64,000 bases of DNA from Bacteroidia bacterium (GTDB lineage Bacteria; Bacteroidota; Bacteroidia; Chitinophagales; UBA2359): positions 1 through 64,000 of the forward strand of contig JAUHXA010000006.1 of assembly GCA_030427245.1 (NCBI GenBank), in the 5' to 3' direction. The translations under genes and the position numbers were made by a program. This document shows positions 44,841 through 51,740 of this stretch, piece after piece. Positions within the stretch are counted from its first letter, which is position 1; each line of letters opens with the position of its first letter. The notes beneath the pieces are model-generated. The model was not told the DNA's origin. It did no database searches and saw nothing but the letters and a program-made list of their open reading frames with translations.

Positions 44841-45836
44841 ATGCTTGCCAGAGTTGCTAATTCCCTTTATTGGATGGGGCGTTATATCGAACGCTCAGAA
44901 CACATCGCTCGTTATCTTAATGTTCAGTATTTCTCCACTTTAGATGCTCCAATGACCCAACAAAAAAAGGTTATCTTAAAATCTATTCTGGATATGGTAG
45001 GAGGTGAATTTGAGACTAAAGGGCAAGAACAAACGCAAGAACAGAGTGGACAACAGCAATCTCAGTCACAATCACAAACTCAGACAAATCTGACAGAGCA
45101 AGATATTTTGGTGGCTGTTACCTTCAATTCAGGAAACTCTAATTCTATTTTTTCCAATGTCCAAAATGCAAGAGAAAATGCACGAAGTGTTCGCTATTTG
45201 CTTTCTTCAGGCCTTTGGGAGTCAGTCAACCGATACTATCATTTTATCAAAGAATATTCGGTAGATTTTTACAAAACAAGAGGGCTTTACGACTTCACAA
45301 CCCAAGCAAAAGAGCATTGTACGATTATTCGTTCTTGTGCCAATGGTACACTTTTGCATGATGATATTTGGGCATTTTTTAAACTGGGTATTCATCTCGA
45401 AAGAACCGCCCAAATCATCCGAGTTTTGAACTGCAAAATGAACGATATTCAAGCACTTACTCAAAATGATAAATTTACGCCATTGACTACATATCAGTGG
45501 ACCATTACGCTTAAAATTCTGGAAAGTTTTGATATGTATAGGAGGGTAAATAAAGGCGCAATTAACCAACAAAATGTTTTAGACTTTTTGTTAAGTCACT
45601 CAACACTTCCTTGTTCGGTTGCGTTTTCTTTGGCAAAAGTAAATGAAATGCTCTCTTGCCTTACTTTTGCAGCCAGTTCGGATTCTCGCTTGGGATTTCA
45701 AGCAGGGAAGTTGGCGAGCAATTTTAAGTATTTGGAGTACGAAGAAATTGAAGCCAATCCTCAAGCATTTCTGTTGGCTTCTCTAAGTAAAGTATATCAA
45801 TTACATGATTTAATCGAAAAAGAGTACTTTGAATAA
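44841..45836 (+). CDS. Alpha-E (DUF403) protein of the Anbu gene set
   Basis: 331 residues, all helical. The N-terminus MLARVANSLYWMGRYIERSE is the family signature, and LGIHLERTAQIIRVL and ENARSVRYLLSSGLWE are also typical. A Gln/Ser-rich insert (about 58-80, QEQTQEQSGQQQSQSQSQTQ) interrupts the first third and is unusual. Alpha-E domains have no known catalytic residues and are found beside or fused to the permuted ATP-grasp, probably as a partner or carrier. The gene is separated from the ATP-grasp gene by about 240 bp because of a MITE insertion. Confidence 0.9.
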   Translation: MLARVANSLYWMGRYIERSEHIARYLNVQYFSTLDAPMTQQKKVILKSILDMVGGEFETKGQEQTQEQSGQQQSQSQSQTQTNLTEQDILVAVTFNSGNSNSIFSNVQNARENARSVRYLLSSGLWESVNRYYHFIKEYSVDFYKTRGLYDFTTQAKEHCTIIRSCANGTLLHDDIWAFFKLGIHLERTAQIIRVLNCKMNDIQALTQNDKFTPLTTYQWTITLKILESFDMYRRVNKGAINQQNVLDFLLSHSTLPCSVAFSLAKVNEMLSCLTFAASSDSRLGFQAGKLASNFKYLEYEEIEANPQAFLLASLSKVYQLHDLIEKEYFE

Positions 45837-45902
45837 ACAATAACTATATTTATTGCTTTTTACTTTTTCGATATTCAATCTTAAAAAAATACAAACAACT
45901 AT

Positions 45903-46613
45903 ATGACTTACTGTGTAGGAATAAAAATAAGGCAGGGCTTAGTAGCTATGGCCGATACCCGTATTACTTCTGGAAATGAGACCACAACTGCAAAAAAAAT
46001 TTCACTTCATACGGATGGTCAAAACAGCATTTTTTTGATGACCTCTGGATTGCGGTCTATTCGAGACAAGGCGGTTACTTATTTTGAAGAATTGTTGGAG
46101 CAAAACGAACTCAAATTTGACAAGATGTACAAAGCCGTCAATGCTTTTGGAGAACAATTGCGGCGGGTTGCTCGGGAAGACAAAGCTGCTTTGGCGGAAT
46201 CTGGCTTGATTTTCAACCTGTTTACAATAGTTGGAGGACAGTTGGAAAATGATGATGAACACAAACTGTACCTCCTTTATCCCGAAGGGAATTGGATAGA
46301 AATAGGAGAAGCTTCGCCGTTTACCATTATCGGCAATTCGGGCTATGGAAAGCCTATCTTTAATCGTGCTTTGACCTATGAATCCTCGATTCGCTATGCC
46401 TTAAAGACTGGTTTTCTGTCTTTTGACTCCACAAGGGTCAGCGCAAATGATGTGGGCTATCCTTTGGATGTGGCTATTTTTCGGAAGGATACGAAACAGA
46501 TTGTAGAGAAGCGGTTTTTTGAAGAAGATACGGGCAATATTGGAGAAATCTGGGGCAATCGCTTGAAGGAAGTGATTAAGGAAATACCTGATGATTGGTT
46601 GGGAGAGGTTTAG
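45903..46613 (+). CDS. anbu: Anbu (bacterial proteasome homologue) Ntn-hydrolase
   Basis: 236 residues, a normal length for Anbu. MTYCVGIKIRQGLVAMADTR shows the proteasome-like start: after removal of Met, Thr would be the N-terminal nucleophile, and the aspartate and lysine of the Ntn site are in MADTR and AKKISLH. GNSGYGKPIF and FLSFDSTRVSANDVG are family motifs. Anbu assembles into ring- or helix-like oligomers without a dedicated ATPase; the substrate is not established. It is the last gene of the alpha-E/ATP-grasp run and is followed by a terminator at 46700-46740. Confidence 0.92.
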   Translation: MTYCVGIKIRQGLVAMADTRITSGNETTTAKKISLHTDGQNSIFLMTSGLRSIRDKAVTYFEELLEQNELKFDKMYKAVNAFGEQLRRVAREDKAALAESGLIFNLFTIVGGQLENDDEHKLYLLYPEGNWIEIGEASPFTIIGNSGYGKPIFNRALTYESSIRYALKTGFLSFDSTRVSANDVGYPLDVAIFRKDTKQIVEKRFFEEDTGNIGEIWGNRLKEVIKEIPDDWLGEV

Positions 46614-46694
46614 GGGAGAGGCGAGACGAAAGATGCAAGACCGCTTACGCTGTTGGAAGTCAGACCGTTAATATTCAACAAGCCTTGATGCTAA

Positions 46695-46962
46695 ATAGAA
46701 AACCCATTGAAATTTTCATGAAAACTTCAATGGGTTTTTTAGTAAAAATAAACTCACGCAAACAAACAAAGGGGCTTGTCGTAGCCCTCTTAATTCATTT
46801 ATGGAGATGCTAAATATCTTTCGATAATCCCCTTGCTCTTTAATAAGGCTTAAAGAGGTCTTGACAAGTCAAGATTGAGGCCCGCTCTAGAGACTCTAAG
46901 CGTGTCACCAATATTATTCCTGTTAGGTCTAGCAAGCAGTATTGGAATGTTTACGCGAGTTA
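46695..46962 (-). ncRNA. Candidate structured non-coding RNA
   Basis: A 510-bp gene-free gap holds a perfect TAATTTTGC -7 box on the minus strand (46975-46967), several stable hairpins, and a terminator at the far end. Hairpins on the minus strand: a CCAATA/TATTGG stem inside GCGT/ACGC; CTTGAC/GTCAAG; CTCTTTAA/TTAAAGAG (46857-46850 with 46843-46836); GGGGAT-TATC-GAAA-GATA-...-ATCTCC with a GNRA loop (46832-46803); and GGGCT/AGCCC. The GAAA loop favours the minus strand. It is not a tRNA, tmRNA, SRP or RNase P RNA by any signature I can see. A 6S-type regulator such as the Bacteroidota 6S-Flavo class is one possibility. Confidence 0.4.
46700..46740. terminator. Intrinsic terminator after anbu
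   Basis: AAACCCATTGAA (46700-46711) pairs with TTCAATGGGTTT (46726-46737), followed by TTT. Read on the minus strand it ends GGGTTTTCTATTT, so it could also end a leftward RNA. Confidence 0.85.
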
Positions 46963-47126
46963 TAATGCAAAATTAAGCAAACTTGAATTAATTCTATGCC
47001 TACAAAGAGTTTTTTTTACCAGTTGTAGGATTTCAAATATACTCTATTTTTATTAGAAAAGCAAGTTATTTTACGTAGGACTTCATTGTTGAATGGTTGT
47101 ATTGCTATATTGTTGCAGGGTACTTT

Positions 47127-47885
47127 TTAAGTAGCCAACTCTCCAACATCCGCTTTCAGATAACTCAAAAACAAATCCAATGCCCTGCGTTTGGCACTGT
47201 CTAAATCGTAGCTGATATAGTTTTGAAGGTAATTCAATACATCAAAGTTGGGGTACTGACCTTGATAAAAATCTGCAACTTCTTCAATCTTAGCCATTCC
47301 ATTTCTAAAAGCCTCGTTCAATTTTGCTTCAAAAGTAGGAGCAATTTTCCTGCGAGCCACCCAAGCTGCAAAGACAAACGGCAAGCCTGTAAACCGTTGC
47401 CAAACTTCCGCCAAGTCGTATTCGTAGCGATAATTTTTCGCCAATCGTATCGCCCTATCTCCAATGATTACGCCGGCTGTATTTCCTTCAATCTTATTTT
47501 CATATCCATTGAAGGCAGGAAAAAAAGTAGGAAAAATTTTCCAATAATGCTCGCATAATATTTGCGCCAAGCGAATCGAAGTGCGGGAATGATAATCCAA
47601 AAAAATGGTTTTCACCTGCTGCAAGGGAACTTGACTATAAATCGCAACCGTTTTGACCGCCCCAACTGCGCCAATACAATAGTCGGTAATGATTTCATAT
47701 TGAGGCAACTGTGGTAAAATGGCGACAGGCACCAAACCAATATCCACTTTCCCTTCCATCAAATGCGTAGCGGTTTTGGAGGGAATCGCCAATTCAAGAT
47801 CTATTTTTTCCTTCAATGGCGAGTTTTCTAAACCCATCAAAAAAGGTTTTGTATTGAGGTAGGAAACGGCTGAAAGTTTATACAT
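47127..47885 (-). CDS. mqnA: Menaquinone biosynthesis protein MqnA (chorismate dehydratase)
   Basis: 252 residues of the periplasmic-binding-like MqnA fold. It dehydrates chorismate to 3-[(1-carboxyvinyl)oxy]benzoate, the entry step of the futalosine route. Motifs: VSYLNTKPFLMGL at the start, VDIGLVPVAILPQL, FLDYHSRTSIRLAQIL and GVIIGDRAI. No signal peptide, as expected for the cytoplasmic enzyme. The gene begins inside the 3' end of a histidine-phosphatase gene (8-bp overlap), and MqnE is just upstream of that, so a three-gene unit is likely. Confidence 0.93.
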   Translation of the reverse strand: MYKLSAVSYLNTKPFLMGLENSPLKEKIDLELAIPSKTATHLMEGKVDIGLVPVAILPQLPQYEIITDYCIGAVGAVKTVAIYSQVPLQQVKTIFLDYHSRTSIRLAQILCEHYWKIFPTFFPAFNGYENKIEGNTAGVIIGDRAIRLAKNYRYEYDLAEVWQRFTGLPFVFAAWVARRKIAPTFEAKLNEAFRNGMAKIEEVADFYQGQYPNFDVLNYLQNYISYDLDSAKRRALDLFLSYLKADVGELAT

Positions 47886-48501
47886 AGTTTTCTAAATGGT
47901 CAATGTTATTGAAGAAAGCCAACTCATATTTTTCCCCAGAGGGAATCAGTTTTGCTACTCCTGTATTTTGGTGTATGAACCCTTCCATCTTTGCCAATTC
48001 CCAGCCCAAAAGCATACACAACAATATGCGGGAAGTGCGGCCATGCGTACAAACCAGTACTTTATTGTGGTTTTGTTGGTGAAGCTCATCCACAAACAAC
48101 TTCAATCGCTGCTGCACCTCATAAGGGCTTTCCCCTCCTTCAATTTTCGCATGGTAGTTTCCATCGTTCCACGATTGTCTAAGACGCACATACTCCGCTT
48201 CAGATGCGGGAGTTCCGACCTTGCCTTCGTGCTTTCCCCAATCTATTTCATCCAAATTGGGCGTTTTTTGAATCTCATAACCCAAAGCTTCAAATGGTGC
48301 AATTGTTTCGTGCGTTCTCACCAAAGCCGAAGCATAAATCGCATCAAAATTATGGTTCTTGTATCCTTCAAACAAAGCCTTTGCTTGCTCTCGTCCTTTG
48401 GCATTCAAGGACGAATCAATACCCCGGCCTTGTACAATTCTTGATTTATTGTATTCCGTCTGTCCATGTCGAACGACAAATAGTTCCTTTACTAAGTTCA
48501 T
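47878..48501 (-). CDS. Histidine phosphatase family protein
   Basis: 207 residues. The branch-1 histidine phosphatase signature is FVVRHGQTEYN with the phospho-accepting histidine, and the second catalytic histidine is in VLVCTHGRTSRI. RTHETIAPFEAL and GGESPYEVQQRL are further family positions. Likely a phosphoglycerate-mutase-like phosphatase of small metabolites or sugar phosphates; the substrate cannot be assigned. The overlap with mqnA and closeness to mqnE raise the idea of a pathway-linked dephosphorylation, but the known futalosine steps need none. Confidence 0.85.
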   Translation of the reverse strand: MNLVKELFVVRHGQTEYNKSRIVQGRGIDSSLNAKGREQAKALFEGYKNHNFDAIYASALVRTHETIAPFEALGYEIQKTPNLDEIDWGKHEGKVGTPASEAEYVRLRQSWNDGNYHAKIEGGESPYEVQQRLKLFVDELHQQNHNKVLVCTHGRTSRILLCMLLGWELAKMEGFIHQNTGVAKLIPSGEKYELAFFNNIDHLENYV

Positions 48502-48550
48502 AAAATATTCTTGAAAATTAGTTGGTTGTATAACCTGTTAATAACTCCTC

Positions 48551-48577
48551 CTACATCCTACATCCTACATCCTACTT
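48551..48577. repeat. Short tandem repeat (CTACATC)3
   Basis: Three exact 7-bp units at 48551-48571, then a degenerate CTACTTC, in the gap between mqnE and the phosphatase gene. Length variation here could alter spacing in the unit. Confidence 0.6.
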
Positions 48578-48585
48578 CCCTCTTC

Positions 48586-49764
48586 TCAATTATTAATCAC
48601 AGGCAAGTCAATGAAAATATCCTTAGGTTCTTCAAAAACTTCTTCCGTGTAGTCCTTCAATGTATCATAAACCGTATTTCGTTCCACTGGACGGCGACCC
48701 ACATTTTTAATCATCTTGACCAACTGCTTAGTCGTCAAAGCAGGATTCTGTTCTTCCGAACCCGCCATAGAATAAATTTTGGTTGTATCATCAATCGTAC
48801 CGTCAATGTCATTCACCCCAAAAGCCAAAGACAACTGCGCTGTTTCCCGTCCAATCATGGGCCAGTATGCCTTCAAATGCGGAAAATTATCCATGTAAAT
48901 ACGAGCCACCGCATAGTTTCGCAAATCCTCCAAGACATTCACCTCCGAAATATGCGACATTTCATTGTTGGAATTTCGGAACTTCAAGGGAATAAAGCAG
49001 TTGAAGCCTCCCGTTTTGTCCTGCAAAGTGCGTAGGCGATTCATGTGGTCGACTCGATGATGGTACTTTTCGATGTGTCCATAAAGCATTGTAGCATTGG
49101 TCGGTATATCCAAGCCATGCGCTGCTTCGTGAATCGCCAACCATTGTTCCGAATTGCATTTGTCCTTACAAATAATCTCCCGAATTTCTTCGTCAAAAAT
49201 CTCTGCGCCACCACCAGGCATAGACTGATAGCCCGCTTCCTTCAATTGCTTCAAACCTTCGGTATAGCTCAATTTTGCTTTTTTGAACATGTAAAACAAT
49301 TCAACGGGTGTAAAACCCTTGATATGCAATTCGGGGCGGTGTGCCTTGATGCGGCGAATCAAACTGGTGAAAAATTCCATGTTCATGTGCGGTAATACAC
49401 CTCCAACAATGTGTACTTCAGTGACAGGTTTGCCATCGTAGCTTTTCACAATGTCCATCATTTCGTCCTCCGTATAGACCCAACCTTCTTCTCGCTGCTT
49501 AATCAATCGAGAATAGGAGCAAAATTTACAGGTATAAATGCACAAATTGGTGGGTTCGATGTGGAAATTGCGATTGAAGTAGGTCGTATCTCCATGCCTT
49601 TTTTCCCGTATGTAATTCGCCAATGCGCCCAAATAGCCCAACTCTGCTTTTTCGTACAAAAGTACACCTTCTTCAAAATCAATGCGTTCTCCATTCTGCA
49701 CCTTTTCTGCAATGCGCTTGAAGCGTGTATCTAAAGTTGGATGGTTGATGATGGTTTCTAACAT
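48586..49764 (-). CDS. mqnE: Aminofutalosine synthase MqnE (radical SAM)
   Basis: 392 residues. The radical SAM cluster motif CX3CX2C is C75, C79 and C82 (NLCIYTCKFCSYSR). It joins the MqnA product to S-adenosylmethionine to give 6-amino-6-deoxyfutalosine. MqnE rather than MqnC is favoured by the N-terminal region (FEEGVLLYEKAELGYLGALA), the SYSR following the cluster, and GFNCFIPLKFRNSNNEMSH. GGGAEIFDEEIREIICKDK is typical of the group. It is first in the unit mqnE-phosphatase-mqnA. The remaining pathway genes (mqnB/mtnN, mqnC, mqnD) are not in the window. Confidence 0.93.
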   Translation of the reverse strand: MLETIINHPTLDTRFKRIAEKVQNGERIDFEEGVLLYEKAELGYLGALANYIREKRHGDTTYFNRNFHIEPTNLCIYTCKFCSYSRLIKQREEGWVYTEDEMMDIVKSYDGKPVTEVHIVGGVLPHMNMEFFTSLIRRIKAHRPELHIKGFTPVELFYMFKKAKLSYTEGLKQLKEAGYQSMPGGGAEIFDEEIREIICKDKCNSEQWLAIHEAAHGLDIPTNATMLYGHIEKYHHRVDHMNRLRTLQDKTGGFNCFIPLKFRNSNNEMSHISEVNVLEDLRNYAVARIYMDNFPHLKAYWPMIGRETAQLSLAFGVNDIDGTIDDTTKIYSMAGSEEQNPALTTKQLVKMIKNVGRRPVERNTVYDTLKDYTEEVFEEPKDIFIDLPVINN

Positions 49765-50045
49765 TCTTTTTTTGTGTTTGTGTATTTAGGTTGATAATTG
49801 TGTTTGGGATTTAGGAGTGTGTCATATTGGAAATATCCTGTGGGTAACATCTCTAAAAGTGATTTTGCTCAAATGTTTAAGGGTACTCAAAAGCCAAAAA
49901 AACAAGAATTATTTTTTAAAAATCAATATAAAAAGTCTGTACGCCCTTGTTCTCATTTGATACCTCCGAAAACCTAAATTCCTGTTAACTGTAACTCCTC
50001 AACAAACTCCCAAAATCAAAGTTTATCAAATTTTTAGGATTATAG

Positions 50046-50101
50046 GCAATTTACTAGAAAAAAATGAATTTTCAAAATTTTCTGAAAATTCAGTAAATTG
50101 C
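50046..50101. repeat. Bulged AT-rich hairpin
   Basis: The outer arms GCAATTTACT / GTAAATTGC and inner arms TGAATTTTCA / TGAAAATTCA pair, with a 9-nt A-rich bulge on the left side. Role unknown. Confidence 0.5.
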
Positions 50102-50224
50102 TGTAAGGAAGTTAGGGCTTAACAAAAGGTTGATAGATTCATGTTTAGCAATGGACAAAAAAATTGTCATGGGATAAATTTTTTTTTGGGGCTATAAGGG
50201 GTCAATTTAATAATGCGTTTAAGA

Positions 50225-50232
50225 TACTTTTG
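50225..50232 (+). promoter_or_regulatory. -7 box before the RHS remnant
   Basis: TACTTTTG followed by TCC, same string as at 105-115. No clear -33 element. It would read into the RHS pseudogene and then the exported protein gene. Confidence 0.3.
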
Positions 50233-50297
50233 TCCAACAGCACGTTTTCCAGTAAAAGGCAGAAAAATTTGTGCAGTTCTCTTTATCTTACTGGTAA

Positions 50298-50634
50298 GGT
50301 GCAATTTATTGTGAATCAAATAGCATAAAATCCTCTGTGAATGGAGTAACCACCCACCACCAAAGAGACTTCGAGACCAACTTTGACCACCGAGGGGCGA
50401 GACTCTACGATGCGGATGCAGGGCGGTTTTTGAGTTTGGATCCTTTGGCGGGGGATTATCCGAGTTGGAGTGATTACAATTATGTGCTGGGTAATCCTTA
50501 GGCTAAAAAACTGGAAAGACAAAGCTATCTCAAGACGAAAAGAAAATGATTACCGGAAAAAACGAGAGAAGGAACTAATAGAGAGTAGAGATAGGCGGAA
50601 AGCGAAATATCAAGCAGAAAAGTTGCATTTATGA
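50298..50634 (+). pseudogene. Remnant of an RHS-repeat core protein C-terminus
   Basis: From 50337 the frame reads VNGVTTHHQRDFETNFDHRG, then ARLYDADAGRFLSLDPLAGD and SWSDYNYVLGNP before TAG at 50499-50501. This is the RHS-repeat associated core (RGARLYD...FLSLDPLA...YVLGNP), which normally continues into a variable C-terminal tip. A -1 shift restores an open, very basic tail (LRLKNWKDKAISRRKEND... to a TGA at 50632-50634). Everything upstream of the core is missing: the frame is closed by TAA at 50295. It looks like a displaced or orphan RHS tip, probably a former toxin-type end module, now inactive. Confidence 0.75.
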
Positions 50635-50733
50635 CTTGAATACAAGTTTCATTTTGTCCTAAAACTTCTTACCAATCCGTCTATGTGGAGCGAATTCAAA
50701 ATTACTCAATTTCAACCTTAAAATTCTTTAGAA

Positions 50734-51645
50734 ATGAATTACTCCAAAAATTTTTCGTTTGCTTTCGTTATCCTATTTTCGATTTTCAATACGATAACTG
50801 ATGCTTACTCACAAAGAACAATTCGCACAAAAACAACCACTAAAAAAACTCGTTTTACTACACCTACCGACATTCAATCCCCCAACCATTGCTATTTGTA
50901 TCCTCCAGGTGTAGATGCTTGTCAGTTGGTAGAAGATGCCAACTTTCAAGACAAAGATGGGGATTCGCCCTATATTGTTGAAAATGCCAATGGCGGCAAT
51001 TATGTAATTGCAGCTCCACATGGTAGATTTGATGAAGGAACGAGAGCCATTGTAGAAGGGGTAGATAGCGCCAATGAAATGGCTTGGAAATCTTTGTCCT
51101 TCAATGGTTTTCGCAGAGAATCGCTTTACTTCAATGTGAATCGCCCTACTTTATACCTTGTGAACAATAATCCAAATATTGCAGACCACGAAGAAGAACA
51201 AGTGGATTCGGACGCAAAGAAAGTCTATAACTGCTATGTCAATCACATAAAAGGTTTAGTGCCTTTTAATTCTTTAGAATGGTATGTCGAAATTCATGGG
51301 AACGCAAAGGCTTCAAGAGCAGGTTTTTTGGATATTGCAACCCATGAAGGAATGTCGGAACAAGATGCGGAGGATATTCAAGAGATTTTTCAAAATGCTT
51401 TGGATGCCGAAGGAGTTGGCTTGACCGTAGCAATGGAACACACCGATGATGACCCACATTTTCATGGGCAAGCAGCTAGAGAATTCGGGATTTTCTGTGT
51501 GTTGGAGAACGCCAATGTTCCTTTCTTACACATCGAAATCCCTTCTGCTTACCGAAAAAACAATCAAGTCGCCAATAGAAATAAAATGATTGATGCGCTT
51601 TCGGCTGCATTGGCTCAAGTCAAGGCGGCGAATTTGATAGATTAG
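50734..51645 (+). CDS. Exported N-formylglutamate-amidohydrolase-like protein
   Basis: 303 residues with a signal peptide (FAFVILFSIFNTITDAYSQ). The mature part has YVIAAPHGRFDEGTRAIVEG, then WYVEIHGNAK, then FLHIEIPSAYR. The spacing of an APHG histidine/aspartate, an EIHG glutamate/histidine and an IEIP motif resembles the zinc site of the N-formylglutamate amidohydrolase / zinc-carboxypeptidase-like fold. The N-terminal basic Thr/Lys linker precedes it. Predicted: a periplasmic or surface metallo-amidohydrolase or peptidase; substrate unknown. It is not next to histidine-degradation genes and is exported, so it is probably not hutG. Confident as a gene, moderate on fold. Confidence 0.6.
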   Translation: MNYSKNFSFAFVILFSIFNTITDAYSQRTIRTKTTTKKTRFTTPTDIQSPNHCYLYPPGVDACQLVEDANFQDKDGDSPYIVENANGGNYVIAAPHGRFDEGTRAIVEGVDSANEMAWKSLSFNGFRRESLYFNVNRPTLYLVNNNPNIADHEEEQVDSDAKKVYNCYVNHIKGLVPFNSLEWYVEIHGNAKASRAGFLDIATHEGMSEQDAEDIQEIFQNALDAEGVGLTVAMEHTDDDPHFHGQAAREFGIFCVLENANVPFLHIEIPSAYRKNNQVANRNKMIDALSAALAQVKAANLID

Positions 51646-51665
51646 ATTTTGGAGGCAAGAGGCAA

Positions 51666-51735
51666 GAAGCGGGAAGTGAGAACAGAGAGGTGGGATATTA
51701 TTGTATCTCGCTTCTCTGTTCTCACTTCCCGCTTC
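51666..51735. terminator. Very long perfect hairpin between convergent genes
   Basis: GAAGCGGGAAGTGAGAACAG... (51666-51688) and 51713-51735 are exact 23-bp reverse complements around a 24-nt loop. It lies between convergent genes and could end both transcripts. It belongs in style to the palindrome inserted in the CHAT gene at 33238-33323. Confidence 0.6.
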
Positions 51736-51740
51736 CTATA

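Larger units (their letters stand above)
49765..50297. other. Gene-free stretch upstream of mqnE
   Basis: AT-rich. It contains GAGTGTGTCATATTGG at about 49815-49830, similar to the end of the 227-bp element at 26864 but with no partner, and a two-part hairpin at 50046-50101 (GCAATTTACT...TGAATTTTCA pairing with TGAAAATTCAGTAAATTGC). The mqnE promoter presumably lies at its left end. No gene seen. Confidence 0.5.

Noticed and set aside
46614-46813. 72-codon frame after anbu, overlapping its end
   Set aside because: It runs through the anbu terminator hairpin and has no recognisable sequence.
46750-46965. Possible tRNA or tmRNA in the gap before mqnA
   Set aside because: No cloverleaf with a T-loop GTTCRANNC and no CCA or tag-peptide signature; kept only as an unclassified structured RNA.
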